Shown here: piece by piece, positions 37,550 to 46,700 of the stretch
How the letters are laid out: the number at the start of each line of letters is the position of its first letter
Numbering within the stretch: the first letter of the stretch is position 1
NCBI RefSeq assembly: GCF_040548815.1
Contig: NZ_JBEPSM010000004.1
Location: 310,001-374,000, forward strand
Source of the DNA: Kaistia defluvii
GTDB lineage: Bacteria > Pseudomonadota > Alphaproteobacteria > Rhizobiales > Kaistiaceae
Direction of reading: 5' to 3'
DNA: 64,000 bases
The notes under the pieces: model-generated
What the model saw: only the letters and a program-made list of their open reading frames with translations
Databases searched by the model: none
Told to the model about the DNA's origin: nothing
Translations under genes and position numbers: made by a program

Positions 37550-38839
37550 TCAGGCGGCGTTACGCCCCCCGAATCGACGGACGCGGATGTTCGCCTGTTC
37601 GGCGTGACCGTGGAATCCTTCCAGCATGCAGAGGCGCGAACAAACTTCACCGACCAGCGCGCTGGCCTCGTCCGTCAGGACCTTCTGATAGGTACAGGTC
37701 TTGAGGAACTTGCCCACCCAAAGCCCGCCGGTATAACGAGCGGCTTTCTTGGTCGGCAGGGTGTGATTGGTTCCGATCACCTTGTCGCCAAAGGCGACAT
37801 TGGTGCGCGAGCCCAGGAACAGCGCGCCGAAATTGGTCATGTTGGCCAGGAAGTAGTCGGGATCGCGGGTCATGACCTGGACATGCTCCGAGGCGATCCG
37901 ATCGGCTTCCGCCACCATCTCCTCGTAGCTGTCGCAGACGATGACCTCGCCATAGTCGGCCCAGGACTGGCCGGCCAGCGCCGCCGTCGGCAGCGTCTGC
38001 AGCTGGCGCTCGATCTCGGCCATCGTATCGCGGGCGAGTTTCTCCGAATTGGTCAGGAGAACCGCCGGCGAATTCTTGCCGTGCTCGGCCTGGCCGAGCA
38101 GGTCGGTGGCACAGATCTCGCCATCGACGCTGTCGTCGGCGATCACCAGCGTTTCCGTGGGGCCGGCGAACAGATCGATGCCGATGCGGCCATAGAGCTG
38201 GCGCTTGGCTTCGGCGACGAAGGCGTTGCCAGGGCCGACGATCATGTCGACCGGGGCGATCGTCTCGGTGCCGAGCGCCATGGCGCCCACGGCCTGGACG
38301 CCGCCGAGCACATAGATTTCGTCGGCGCCGGCGAGGTGCATTGCCGCGACGATCGCCGGATGCGGCCCACCCTTGAACGGCGGCGCGCAGGCGACGATGC
38401 GCTTCACGCCCGCCACCTTGGCCGTCACCACGCTCATATGCGCAGAGGCGACCATCGGATATTGGCCGCCCGGCACGTAGCAGCCGACGGCATTGACCGG
38501 AATGTTCTTGTGGCCGAGCACGACGCCGGGAAGCGTCTCGACCTCCAGATCGAGAATGCAGGCGCGCTGCTTCTCGGCAAAGTTTCGGACTTGCGCCTGG
38601 GCGAAGCGAATGTCGTCGAGATCCTGCTTCGAGACCTTGGACAGCGCCGCCTCGATATCGGCGTCGCTCAACCGGAAGGTCTCCGGCGACCAGGAGTCGA
38701 AGCGCTCCGAAAGCTCGCGGACAGCCGCGTCGCCGCGCTTGCCGATATCGGCCAGGATGCCTTCCACCGTCGCGCGGACCTTCGCGTCATTGTCCGCGAC
38801 CGTGCTCTGATCCTGACCGCGCTTCAGATACTTGGCCAT
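37550..38839 (-). CDS. Histidinol dehydrogenase-family enzyme (HpsN/sulfopropanediol dehydrogenase-like)
   Basis: 429 aa. HisD architecture with zinc ligands recognisable in LLGQAEHG (Gln, His), [14 protein letters not shown] (Asp) and EGFHGHAE (His), plus the catalytic Glu-His in SEHVQVM. The motif [18 protein letters not shown] resembles the HpsN branch, which oxidises 2,3-dihydroxypropane-1-sulfonate or other polyols, rather than biosynthetic HisD. The operon context (importer, dehydrogenases, no other his genes) also argues against histidine synthesis. The start at 38839 excludes a spurious upstream extension through the binding-protein gene. Confidence 0.83.
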   Translation of the reverse strand: MAKYLKRGQDQSTVADNDAKVRATVEGILADIGKRGDAAVRELSERFDSWSPETFRLSDADIEAALSKVSKQDLDDIRFAQAQVRNFAEKQRACILDLEVETLPGVVLGHKNIPVNAVGCYVPGGQYPMVASAHMSVVTAKVAGVKRIVACAPPFKGGPHPAIVAAMHLAGADEIYVLGGVQAVGAMALGTETIAPVDMIVGPGNAFVAEAKRQLYGRIGIDLFAGPTETLVIADDSVDGEICATDLLGQAEHGKNSPAVLLTNSEKLARDTMAEIERQLQTLPTAALAGQSWADYGEVIVCDSYEEMVAEADRIASEHVQVMTRDPDYFLANMTNFGALFLGSRTNVAFGDKVIGTNHTLPTKKAARYTGGLWVGKFLKTCTYQKVLTDEASALVGEVCSRLCMLEGFHGHAEQANIRVRRFGGRNAA

Positions 38840-38866
38840 TCTCGTTCCTCGTCTCGTCAAAGGGAT

Positions 38867-38890
38867 GGTGGACGGCCGAAGCCGTCCACC
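38867..38890 (-). other. Intercistronic UUCG hairpin after the binding-protein gene
   Basis: On the minus strand the sequence reads GGTGGACGGC-TTCG-GCCGTCCACC: a perfect 10 bp stem closed by a C(UUCG)G tetraloop, among the most stable RNA hairpins. It lies 8 bases after the binding-protein stop and 27 bases ahead of the HisD-like start. It has no T-run. A role in shielding the binding-protein mRNA from 3' decay is likely. Confidence 0.65.
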
Positions 38891-38898
38891 GGTTTGCT

Positions 38899-40119
38899 TC
38901 AGGGGCTCACGGTCGGCTGGATCTTGGTCAGCTTGTAGAGATCCGCCGGCGGCTCGCAGTTCTGGCAGTTGATGCCGGGCTCGTTCGGCGCCTTGACGAT
39001 CTCGGCCGGCAGCGGCTGGATCGTGGCACCCGGGGTCGGCTTGCCTTCGAGCGCCGAGAGCAGGGACAATTCGGGCAGCAGTTCCGGGTTGAACACTTCC
39101 GTCACGAAGGAAGACGGCACCTTGCCATCCGGGAAGGCGTTGCAGCCGTTCTCGAACGTCTCGCCTTCGCAGAGCTTGACCGAAGCGGCCGGCACCCACG
39201 GCAGCGGGTACTCGATGTTGGTCGCCTCGAGCGTGCGCTTGCCGGTGAGGATTTCCATCAGCAGCTTGAAGGCATAGCCCGACTGCGCCGGCGGCGAACC
39301 GGCCGAGACGCCCTTCAGGCCCTTGGCCTGCATGTCCGGATTGGCGAGCGCCAGGCGCAGGCCGTTCGAATTCTCGCCGGTCATCGGCACGAGCTTGGTG
39401 CCGGCATCCTGCAGCGCCTGGATCGCGCCATACTCGCCGGCCTGGGCCCAGATACCATCGACATCGGGATGGGCCGCGAGCGCCTTGGCCGTCTCCTGCT
39501 GGGTCGTGCGGTCGTCCCAGTAGGAATAATATTCGGCCGCGATCTCGATGCCCGGATACTGCTTGAAGATGTGCATCGCGCCGTCAGTGTGACGCTTGTC
39601 GACCGAGTTGCCCGGCACGCCGCGGCTCAGGAAGATCTTGCCCTTGCCGCCGAGCTCGTTGACCAGAGCCTGGGCGGAATTCTCGCCGAACCCTGCCGTG
39701 ATGTAGCTGACATTGTAGGCGCAGGGTTCCGTGACCGTTGCGTCATAGGTGAAGAACTTCACGCCCTGCTCGCAACCGCGCTTGATGACGCGATTGAGCG
39801 CCGTCGAGGAGATCGGGAAGGTGACGATGCCATCGGCGCCGGCCTCGATCATGCTCTCATAGGCGGAGATCTGGGCCTGCGGATCGGTGCCCGAGATGAC
39901 CTCGATCAGTTCGACCTGCTTGTCATAGGGCGGCGTGGCGGCCAGCGCCTTGACGATGTTCGCCGCCTCGGACTGCCACGCATTGCCGCTATAGCTGAGG
40001 CTCAGATAGATCTTGAATTTCTTGTCTTCGGCATGGGCCGAGCCGACGAGACCGGCCAGCGCCACCGCTGCCGTCGTGCAGAGCATGGTGGCCCTGCTGA
40101 TACGCTTCCAATTCATCAT
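38899..40119 (-). CDS. ABC sugar-binding protein, ribose-type (periplasmic binding protein family)
   Basis: 406 aa. The signal peptide ([20 protein letters not shown], then [11 protein letters not shown]) is followed by a RbsB/XylF-like type I fold ([25 protein letters not shown], then [19 protein letters not shown]). A C-terminal INCQNC motif with paired cysteines may form a disulfide. The start at 40119 lies after GGAGAGGA. It belongs to the CUT2-type importer with the RbsA-like ATPase and two permeases upstream, and it has its own operator-like palindrome at 40161. Confidence 0.87.
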   Translation of the reverse strand: MMNWKRISRATMLCTTAAVALAGLVGSAHAEDKKFKIYLSLSYSGNAWQSEAANIVKALAATPPYDKQVELIEVISGTDPQAQISAYESMIEAGADGIVTFPISSTALNRVIKRGCEQGVKFFTYDATVTEPCAYNVSYITAGFGENSAQALVNELGGKGKIFLSRGVPGNSVDKRHTDGAMHIFKQYPGIEIAAEYYSYWDDRTTQQETAKALAAHPDVDGIWAQAGEYGAIQALQDAGTKLVPMTGENSNGLRLALANPDMQAKGLKGVSAGSPPAQSGYAFKLLMEILTGKRTLEATNIEYPLPWVPAASVKLCEGETFENGCNAFPDGKVPSSFVTEVFNPELLPELSLLSALEGKPTPGATIQPLPAEIVKAPNEPGINCQNCEPPADLYKLTKIQPTVSP

Positions 40120-40160
40120 GTTTCCTCTCCTCTTCCTTCCCTGGAACGCCCGACGATGCG

Positions 40161-40176
40161 GTGAGAACGTTCTCAC
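40161..40176. promoter_or_regulatory. LacI operator before the binding-protein gene
   Basis: GTGAGAACGTTCTCAC is a perfect 16 bp palindrome containing the GAGAACGTTCTC core also present twice at 43.8 kb. It lies 41 bases before the binding-protein start, within the 100 bp gap after the second permease. It implies a second, separately controlled promoter for the binding protein and downstream genes. Confidence 0.75.
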
Positions 40177-40219
40177 AAACAGGCAAGCCTCTCGCATCGG
40201 CCGGAGCGGACTCCTCCCG

Positions 40220-41233
40220 TCAGTTTCGCTTCGGCCGTCGCAGCCTTGCGAAGAACTCCTCGCGCATGAAGAACAGGGCGGCGACGATGATCCCGCCCTC
40301 GATCACGGTTCGCCAGCCTTGCTCCAGGCCGATCGCCGCGATCACCGTGCCCAGCGTCGTCAGCAGAACAGCGCCGCCGACCGTGCCGATGAAACTGCCG
40401 CGCCCGCCGAGGATCGAAGAGCCGCCGATCACCACGGCCGCGATGCTGGGGAGCAGATAATTGTCGCCCATTCGGAGCGTCGCGCCATTGGCATAGCCGA
40501 CCAGCATCATGCCGACGAAACCGGCGCAGATGGCGCTGACGACATAGGCCTGGGTCGTCACGGGACCGATGGCGACGCCGGCCACCCGCGCCGCCTGATC
40601 GTTGGCGCCGATGGCGTAGAGCTTGCGGCCAAATACGGTCCGGCTCTGCAGCAGCCAGCCGGCCAGCACGAACAGGACGACGAAATAGACCACGACCGGA
40701 ATGCCGATCCAGGTCGTCTTCATCAGCGCGGTCATCGCGGCCGGCGAGGCGCCCCGCGGCGTGCCGCTGGTATAGCCGAGCGCGGCGGAAGCCAGGATGA
40801 TCGAGGTCGCCATCGTCATGATGAAGGGCGGGATCTTGAGCACGGTGACGCCGAAGCCGTTGAAGGCGCCGACGAGGCCGCAGATCGCCAGGATCGCCGG
40901 CAGCACGTACCACTCCCCGCCTCCGCCCGCCCAGCCGGTGGCGAGCACGCCGCCGAGCGTAATCACGGCGGGAATGGAGAGATCGAGGCCGCCGACCAGG
41001 ATCACGAGCCCCTGTCCGAACGAGAGCACGATCAGGAACGAGGCAAGCATCAGCACGGTCAGCACCTGGCTCCAGGAACCGAGCGCGGGGCTGACGAAGC
41101 GCGAGCCGAGGATGAGCAGGATGCTCAGTCCGAACACGATGATGGCGTTGGTGGTCTCTCTGGACATGCCGCCGCCGCGACGCAAATCCGCCGAAGCCTG
41201 GAAGGCGGCACCCTTGGGTTCCGATACGCTCAT
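40220..41233 (-). CDS. ABC sugar permease, RbsC type
   Basis: 337 aa with eight to ten transmembrane segments typical of the CUT2 class. Family stretches include GGLDLSIPAVITLGGV and FNGFGVTVLKIPPFIMTMATS, plus AIGANDQAARVAGV. The ATG at 41233 overlaps the preceding permease stop by 4 bases. A longer open frame reaching 42106 is a shadow of the neighbouring gene. Confidence 0.88.
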   Translation of the reverse strand: MSVSEPKGAAFQASADLRRGGGMSRETTNAIIVFGLSILLILGSRFVSPALGSWSQVLTVLMLASFLIVLSFGQGLVILVGGLDLSIPAVITLGGVLATGWAGGGGEWYVLPAILAICGLVGAFNGFGVTVLKIPPFIMTMATSIILASAALGYTSGTPRGASPAAMTALMKTTWIGIPVVVYFVVLFVLAGWLLQSRTVFGRKLYAIGANDQAARVAGVAIGPVTTQAYVVSAICAGFVGMMLVGYANGATLRMGDNYLLPSIAAVVIGGSSILGGRGSFIGTVGGAVLLTTLGTVIAAIGLEQGWRTVIEGGIIVAALFFMREEFFARLRRPKRN

Positions 41234-42237
41234 TTCTTCGCTCCGGCGTTGAACAGGCGCGGCATGAAGCGGCCGAACAGGATGGCGAGGATCAGGACGA
41301 AGCCCTGGAAGATGCCGGTGTAGAAGGACGAGACGCCGCCGGAGAACAGCACCTTCTGCAACAGCATCAGGCATCCGGCGCCGACGATCGAGCCGATCAG
41401 CCCGCCGCGGCCGCCGGAGAGCGAGGTGCCGCCCAGAGCCACGGCCGCGAAGACCAGCATCAGGAAGGGCGCGCCGGCGTTCGGATTGCCGGTCGCGGTC
41501 TGCGCGCTCAGCATAAAGCCGGCGACGCCATAGAGCATGCCCGCGCCGACGAAGGCGGCGAAGCGAACGCGCGTCACCGACACGCCGGACAGCATGGCCG
41601 CCTGCTCGTCCGCGCCGACGGCATAGATGCCGATGCCGGTATTGGTGCGCAGGAAGACGAGCCAGAGCAGCGCGACCGCAGCGATGATCAGCCCGGCGAT
41701 CGGCACGACACCGAACAGCGTTCCCGTCAGTTCGTAGGAAACCCAGTCGGCAACCATGCCGCCGGGCGCGTCGAGGATCACCAGGGCCAGCCCCTGGCAG
41801 ACGATCATCGTTCCGAGCGTCGCCGCGATGGTCTGCAGGCGCAGCACCGCGACCAGCCAGCCATTGACCGTCCCCACGACCGCGCCGATGGCGCAGCAGC
41901 CAAGCAGGCTGATCAAAGCCCCGCCGGGTCCCTCCATCGGCCAGACGGCCATGAACACATTGGTCAGGGACACTACACCGGCGACCGAGAGGTCGAAGCC
42001 GCGGCTCAGAACCACCAGCGTCTCGCCGGCGGCGGCGATCGCCAGCGGCGCGGCATTGTTGATCAGATTGGTGAAGGTGTAGGACGAAAGCGCCCGCGGC
42101 TCCCACATGGCGTAAAGGGCGTAGAGGACGACATAGAGCAGCGTGACGATGGCCGCCCCGCTGGTGAGCGCCCTGACCCAGCTAGACTTGCGTCCGCCGC
42201 CATTCCGCTCGAGCGGCTGCACCGCGCTGGCACTCAT
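41230..42237 (-). CDS. ABC sugar permease, RbsC type
   Basis: 335 aa, paralogue of the next permease, with the CUT2 motifs SRGFDLSVAGVVSLTNV and AVGADEQAAMLSGVSV. The start overlaps the ATPase stop by 4 bases. Two different permeases suggest a heterodimeric channel, less usual than the RbsC homodimer. Confidence 0.88.
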   Translation of the reverse strand: MSASAVQPLERNGGGRKSSWVRALTSGAAIVTLLYVVLYALYAMWEPRALSSYTFTNLINNAAPLAIAAAGETLVVLSRGFDLSVAGVVSLTNVFMAVWPMEGPGGALISLLGCCAIGAVVGTVNGWLVAVLRLQTIAATLGTMIVCQGLALVILDAPGGMVADWVSYELTGTLFGVVPIAGLIIAAVALLWLVFLRTNTGIGIYAVGADEQAAMLSGVSVTRVRFAAFVGAGMLYGVAGFMLSAQTATGNPNAGAPFLMLVFAAVALGGTSLSGGRGGLIGSIVGAGCLMLLQKVLFSGGVSSFYTGIFQGFVLILAILFGRFMPRLFNAGAKK

Positions 42238-43787
42238 GAACCCGTCTCCAAACCCGCCATGCGCGGCGCACCCTTCGGCACGGTGGCATGACCCACCAGC
42301 GCCCCGACCAGGCGCTGCTCCTCAAGCTCCTCGCCGTGGAACTCCGCTAAAATCCGGCCGCCATAGAGGACCATGCAGCGATCGGCGAGATCGGTGACCT
42401 CGGGCAGTTCGGAGGAATAGAACAGCACCGAACCGCCGGCATCGGCGAAGCGGCGGATGGCGGCGTAGATCGACTGCTTCGTGCCGACGTCGACGCCGCG
42501 GGTCGGATCAAACAGCAGCAGCGTCTGCGCGCCGGTCAGCAGGGTCCTCGCCAGCAGCGCCTTCTGCTGGTTGCCGCCGGAAAGATCGGCGATCGGAAAC
42601 GACAGGTAGCGGGCCGCGAGATCGACGCTCTCGGCGACCGAAGTGGCCGCCTTGGCCTCGAGCCCGCTCCAGACGAGGCCGCCACGCGATATACGGCCGG
42701 CCACCGGCAGGGTGATGTTTCCGGCCGCCGTGAGACTGGACAGGATACCCTCGGTCTTTCGCTCTTCCGGAACATAGGCGATGCCGCGGCCGGCCTTCAG
42801 CGCGCCCTGCGGATTTCGCAGCACCGTCGGCTTGCCATCAATGTGGATGCTTCCGGCCGCAGGCCTGGCAAGACCGGCGAGGATGCGGAACAGGTCGCGC
42901 TGCCCCTGCCCTTCCAGCGCCGCGACCGCCAGCACTTCGCCCTGTCGAAGCGTGAAGCTGACATCCTTCAATTGCCCACCCGCAAGCCCGGCGACGGCAA
43001 CGGACGCCGGCGCGGCGGTATCGCGCAAGGGACGCGGCGTCTTGTCGTTGCGAACGGCGCGGCCGACCATCATCTCGAAAATGTCGGCGTCGGAAGCACC
43101 GGCGAGATCCACCGTCGCGATGCTTCGGCCATTGCGCAGGACGGTCGCGCGGCTGCAAAGGGCGCGCACCTCGGCAAGGCGGTGCGAAATGTAGAGGACG
43201 GCCACGCCGCGGGCGGTGATTTGCCGAACCAGCCCAAACAGCCATTCGACCTCGGAAAGGGCGGCCGTCGGCTCATCTAGCACCAGAACCTTGGTCGCGT
43301 GTTCCATGGCGCGGACAATCTCGAGCCGCTGACGATCGGCGAGCGAAAGCGCGGAGACCGTCTCATCCGCGTCGATGCGCGCGAGATCGTAGCGCCGGAG
43401 GATCTCGGATGCTGCTAGGCGGGCCGCCGAGGCGGAAGCGAGGCCGGTCCTGCCCCGCGGCATGCGCGGCATCATCAGGTTTTCGGCCACCGTCAGGTTC
43501 GGCAGCAGGCTCAGTTCCTGAAACGCCGTGGCGACGCCGTGGCTCCTGGAATCGAGAATGGTGCGCGGCTGGAAGGCGCTGCCGGCCAGCGTCATCGCAC
43601 CGTCATCGGGGCGCACGACGCCGCTCAGGATCTTCACGAGCGTGGATTTGCCGGCGCCGTTTTCGCCAAGCAGCGCATGCACTTCGCCCGGCTGCAAAAC
43701 GAGGTCGACGCCTTCGAGCGCGACGGTGGCGCCATAGGATTTGGAAACAGCGCGGACCGCGAGCGCAGCTTGCCCGTCTCTGACCAT
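42234..43787 (-). CDS. ABC sugar ATPase, RbsA type (tandem nucleotide-binding domains)
   Basis: 517 aa with two nucleotide-binding domains. Domain 1 has Walker A GENGAGKST and Walker B VLVLDEPTAALS; domain 2 has a degenerate Walker A (ALEGQGQRD), the signature LSGGNQQKALLAR and Walker B LLLFDPTRGVD. This asymmetry is normal for RbsA/MglA. It is the first gene of a ten-gene minus-strand operon controlled by a tandem operator 28 bp upstream. Confidence 0.9.
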   Translation of the reverse strand: MVRDGQAALAVRAVSKSYGATVALEGVDLVLQPGEVHALLGENGAGKSTLVKILSGVVRPDDGAMTLAGSAFQPRTILDSRSHGVATAFQELSLLPNLTVAENLMMPRMPRGRTGLASASAARLAASEILRRYDLARIDADETVSALSLADRQRLEIVRAMEHATKVLVLDEPTAALSEVEWLFGLVRQITARGVAVLYISHRLAEVRALCSRATVLRNGRSIATVDLAGASDADIFEMMVGRAVRNDKTPRPLRDTAAPASVAVAGLAGGQLKDVSFTLRQGEVLAVAALEGQGQRDLFRILAGLARPAAGSIHIDGKPTVLRNPQGALKAGRGIAYVPEERKTEGILSSLTAAGNITLPVAGRISRGGLVWSGLEAKAATSVAESVDLAARYLSFPIADLSGGNQQKALLARTLLTGAQTLLLFDPTRGVDVGTKQSIYAAIRRFADAGGSVLFYSSELPEVTDLADRCMVLYGGRILAEFHGEELEEQRLVGALVGHATVPKGAPRMAGLETGS

Positions 43788-44362
43788 GCGCCCCTCCCAA
43801 GGTCCATATCGTCAGTGAGAACGTTCTCTGAGAACGTTCTCATACTGATTCAGTCAGAACCTGCTGTCAACAGCCTCGACGGCGGATTCAACTCGCGCGG
43901 TCCTTAGCAGCCCGAATTCCGTGCCTACACCGGGCGAAACGGGCTCACAGAGTTTGAAATATTTGCGCGATATGCTCACCATTTTTAATAACGGGGGCAC
44001 ACCTATGCGTACATCGCGCAATAGGTCAGCCATGCAGAGCCTATCGAGCGACCTCGCCCGCTGGCGTCTGCTTTGACGCGACGGCGGCTCATCCTGGGGC
44101 ATGATCCAGATCTATTGTCATGGCGAGCTATGCCAGAGGCGATCAAAGCGCTGCTGAAGCCGATCGCAACGAAGATCGGCATGGATCTGTCCAATTCGAA
44201 GGGCGATATGAAGAACAAGCAGCAGCTCGGTGGAGACGTCATTCGCACGCTTAACGCCAAAGCAGTGCTCGTTCGGCCTAGCCCTGAAGTCGGCACTCCC
44301 GGGAACGCCTGAAAGACACGTTCCCGGGGATAGGAGCTAAGTGGTGCGCCTCGGACCAGAGA
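43788..44362. promoter_or_regulatory. Intergenic region upstream of the ribose-type operon
   Basis: 575 bases. The left part holds the tandem LacI operators. The middle has an AT-rich stretch near 43970-44000. A short plus-strand frame of 79 codons (44073-44312) exists but has neither a clear ribosome site nor a family match and is not called. At 44298-44328 a 10 bp perfect stem (CCCGGGAACG with CGTTCCCGGG) lies 35 bases beyond the stop of the minus-strand gene at 44363 and probably ends that operon. Confidence 0.5.
43815..43842. promoter_or_regulatory. Tandem LacI operators before the ribose-type operon
   Basis: Two copies of the palindrome GAGAACGTTCTC (43817-43828 and 43830-43841) have centres 13 bp apart, the second flanked as TGAGAACGTTCTCA. 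They lie 28-55 bp before the RbsA-like start, where they would overlap the promoter. The same core recurs at 40163-40174. Confidence 0.8.
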
Positions 44363-45694
44363 CTATTCCGGCCAGCGGTCGTCGGGGCGCCAGAAGCCGA
44401 GCTTCGGCGTGTTCCAGGCGTCCGTCGGCAGGAACAGCGTGTCCTCGGTGCGCAGGTTCTCGCGGATCGCCTCGAGATTGATGTCGATGCCCAGGCCCGG
44501 CTTCTCCGGCACCTTCACATAGCCGTCGGACATATAGTCGGGATCGATGCCGGTCACGAGGCCGTGCCAGAACGGCAGATCGAGACCGTGATGCTCGCAG
44601 GCGACGAAGCTTGAAATGGCTGCGGCGCAGTGGATGTTGGCCATGAAGCCGATCGGCGAACCGGCGCAATGCAAGGCCGTCGGCAGGCCTTCCTGCTCGC
44701 CGTCATCCGCGATCCGCTTCGTCTCCAGCATGCCACCGGAGGAAAGCAGGTCGGGGTGCAGGATGTCATAGGCGCGGGTGCGGATCGCCTCGCGGAATCC
44801 TTCGCGCAGATAAAGGTTCTCGCCCGCCGCGATCGGCGTCAGCAACGCGTCGGCAACCTTCTTGTGGCCGGGCGTGTCGAAGAACGGGACCGGATCCTCC
44901 ATCCAGGCGAGATCGAACGGCTCGAGCGCCCGGCCAAGCCGGATCACTTCGTCGGCGGTCAGGTAGCCTTCGCCAAAGTGGTCGACGCAGAGCTGCGTGT
45001 CCGAGCCGACCGCGGCCCGAACCGCCGAGACCACCTCGACGGCGACGTCGATGCTGCGCTGGGTCAGCTTGGCGCCCCGATTGCCGCCCGGCGCCTTGAA
45101 CCACTGTCCCGGCTCATAGGCATAGTCATATTTCGCGTCATGGCCGACCAGTACGCCGCCCGCGCCCTCGAACAGGCTCGGCCGCAGGTCGAACTTGATG
45201 AAGTTGAGGCCCTTGGCACGACGGCCCAGCACGGCCTCGACGAAATCCTCGGGCGTCGGATTGTCGGGCGTCGGCGTATCGCCATAGAGGCGAACGCGAT
45301 CGCGATACTTGCCGCCAAGGAGCTGGTAGCACGGTACGCCATAGACCTTGCCGACGAGATCCAGAAGCGCAATCTCGATACCGGAGACGCCCCCGCCCTC
45401 GCGGCCCCAATTGCCGTAGCGCTTCATGGCATTGAAGATCATGTCGACATTGCAGGGGTTCTGCCCGATCAACATGCTCTTGAACTGGAGCGCGTTCTCG
45501 GCGTGACCGGCATCCCGCACCTCGCCAAGGCCGTAGACGCCCTGGTTGGTGTCGATCCTCAGGATCGGATAGTCGTAGTTGGAAGCGACGACAGCGAGCC
45601 GCATATCGGTGATCCGCAGCTCGGACGGGCTCGAGAAGCGGTTCACCGCGTCTTCGACTCGGCCGATTTCCTTGGCGGTCTGTTGCAGGGACAT
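44363..45694 (-). CDS. Enolase-superfamily sugar-acid dehydratase (mandelate racemase-like)
   Basis: 443 aa. Active-site elements are K167 and D169 (FIKFD), metal ligands D238 (CVDHFGEG, with H239), E266 (WMEDP) and E292 (AAGENLY), and a C-terminal His H342 (LHCAGSPIG). This pattern fits acid-sugar dehydratases such as those for galactarate or D-mannonate-like acids; no exact substrate can be assigned. The start at 45694 has an AGGTAAGGA ribosome site. It is the last gene of the minus-strand operon beginning at 49784. Confidence 0.84.
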   Translation of the reverse strand: MSLQQTAKEIGRVEDAVNRFSSPSELRITDMRLAVVASNYDYPILRIDTNQGVYGLGEVRDAGHAENALQFKSMLIGQNPCNVDMIFNAMKRYGNWGREGGGVSGIEIALLDLVGKVYGVPCYQLLGGKYRDRVRLYGDTPTPDNPTPEDFVEAVLGRRAKGLNFIKFDLRPSLFEGAGGVLVGHDAKYDYAYEPGQWFKAPGGNRGAKLTQRSIDVAVEVVSAVRAAVGSDTQLCVDHFGEGYLTADEVIRLGRALEPFDLAWMEDPVPFFDTPGHKKVADALLTPIAAGENLYLREGFREAIRTRAYDILHPDLLSSGGMLETKRIADDGEQEGLPTALHCAGSPIGFMANIHCAAAISSFVACEHHGLDLPFWHGLVTGIDPDYMSDGYVKVPEKPGLGIDINLEAIRENLRTEDTLFLPTDAWNTPKLGFWRPDDRWPE

Positions 45695-45729
45695 GTCCTT
45701 ACCTTTGCTTCGTGAACGGATGTGGGAGA

Positions 45730-46686
45730 TCAGGCGGAACGACGGTCGGCAGCCTCGTGGCGATAGGCCGGCAACAGGAAGTCGCTGAGCCCATCCAGGA
45801 TGATGCTGGCTTCGTTGAGCGCATGACGATCGAGCGCGCGGTAACCGGTCTGGCGCCAGGCGGCGCTCGGAATGACGCCGCGCATGCGCAGCACCTCCTT
45901 GCAGAGCGGGATGCCGTAGGACGCTTCGAAATCGAGCAACGGCAGGAGATGGCGGAAGATGTGGCGCGACAGCGCCTTGTCCTTCGCTTCGATCGCGTTC
46001 CAGAGCGCGACATGGACATCCGCGATCTCGCAGGCCGGCATGGTGCCGCACATGCCATGCGGGATCTCTTCCATCAGCGTCTTGCCGGCACGGCCGCCCA
46101 TGACGCCGAGCAGCTTGTCGCCGGCCAGGGCGATGACGTCACCCGTCATCTGTGCCGGATAGGCGGTCTCCTCCTTGATGAAGCGGACCGTCGGCAGCTC
46201 GTCGATGATGTCGGCCATCAGGCGCGGCGACATCACGGTAGCGCCGGGACCGATCGCATTCTGCAGGATGAAGGGCAGATCCGTCGCACCCGCGACCTGG
46301 CGATAAAATTCGCGGATCTCGTCCAGCGTGGGGGCATGGAAGGTCGGCGGCATCGCCATCACGCCGCCCGCGCCGATATCGCGGGCATGGCGCGCGAGAT
46401 CGGCGGAAATCCGGTAGTGCGCCGACGAAACGCCAACAACGGACACCGTCTTGCCGGCCGCCTCGTCCACGACGATCTCGGCCACGAGCCGGCGCTCGGT
46501 CTCGGAGAGATAGCCGACTTCGCTGGCGTTCGCGGTGGTGACAACACCGTGCACGCCGGCGTCAATGCAGAACTTCACGGTCGAGCGCAGCGCATCCTCG
46601 TCGATGTCGAGCGCCGGGGTGAAGGGCGTGACGACGATGACATAGATGCCGCGAAAGGATTCACGATCCAGTTTCAATATATTCAC
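45730..46686 (-). CDS. DapA-superfamily lyase with Tyr-to-Gln change
   Basis: 318 aa TIM barrel. The Schiff-base lysine is present (K171 in RFIKEETAYP), but the position of the usual catalytic tyrosine reads FILQNAIG, with glutamine. Q-for-Y variants occur among keto-deoxy-sugar-acid dehydratases, which fits its place between an acid-sugar dehydratase and a sugar importer. It would process the 2-keto-3-deoxy product of the neighbouring enolase-superfamily enzyme. Confidence 0.82.
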   Translation of the reverse strand: MNILKLDRESFRGIYVIVVTPFTPALDIDEDALRSTVKFCIDAGVHGVVTTANASEVGYLSETERRLVAEIVVDEAAGKTVSVVGVSSAHYRISADLARHARDIGAGGVMAMPPTFHAPTLDEIREFYRQVAGATDLPFILQNAIGPGATVMSPRLMADIIDELPTVRFIKEETAYPAQMTGDVIALAGDKLLGVMGGRAGKTLMEEIPHGMCGTMPACEIADVHVALWNAIEAKDKALSRHIFRHLLPLLDFEASYGIPLCKEVLRMRGVIPSAAWRQTGYRALDRHALNEASIILDGLSDFLLPAYRHEAADRRSA

Positions 46687-46700
46687 TCCAGAGCGAAGGT

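Noticed and set aside
37550..38839. Biosynthetic histidinol dehydrogenase (hisD)
   Set aside because: The gene sits in a sugar-importer operon without other his genes, and its glycine-rich motif fits the HpsN-like catabolic branch better.
44073..44312. 79-codon plus-strand frame in the 43.8-44.4 kb gap
   Set aside because: No ribosome site or family match; the downstream hairpin is better explained as the terminator of the opposite operon.
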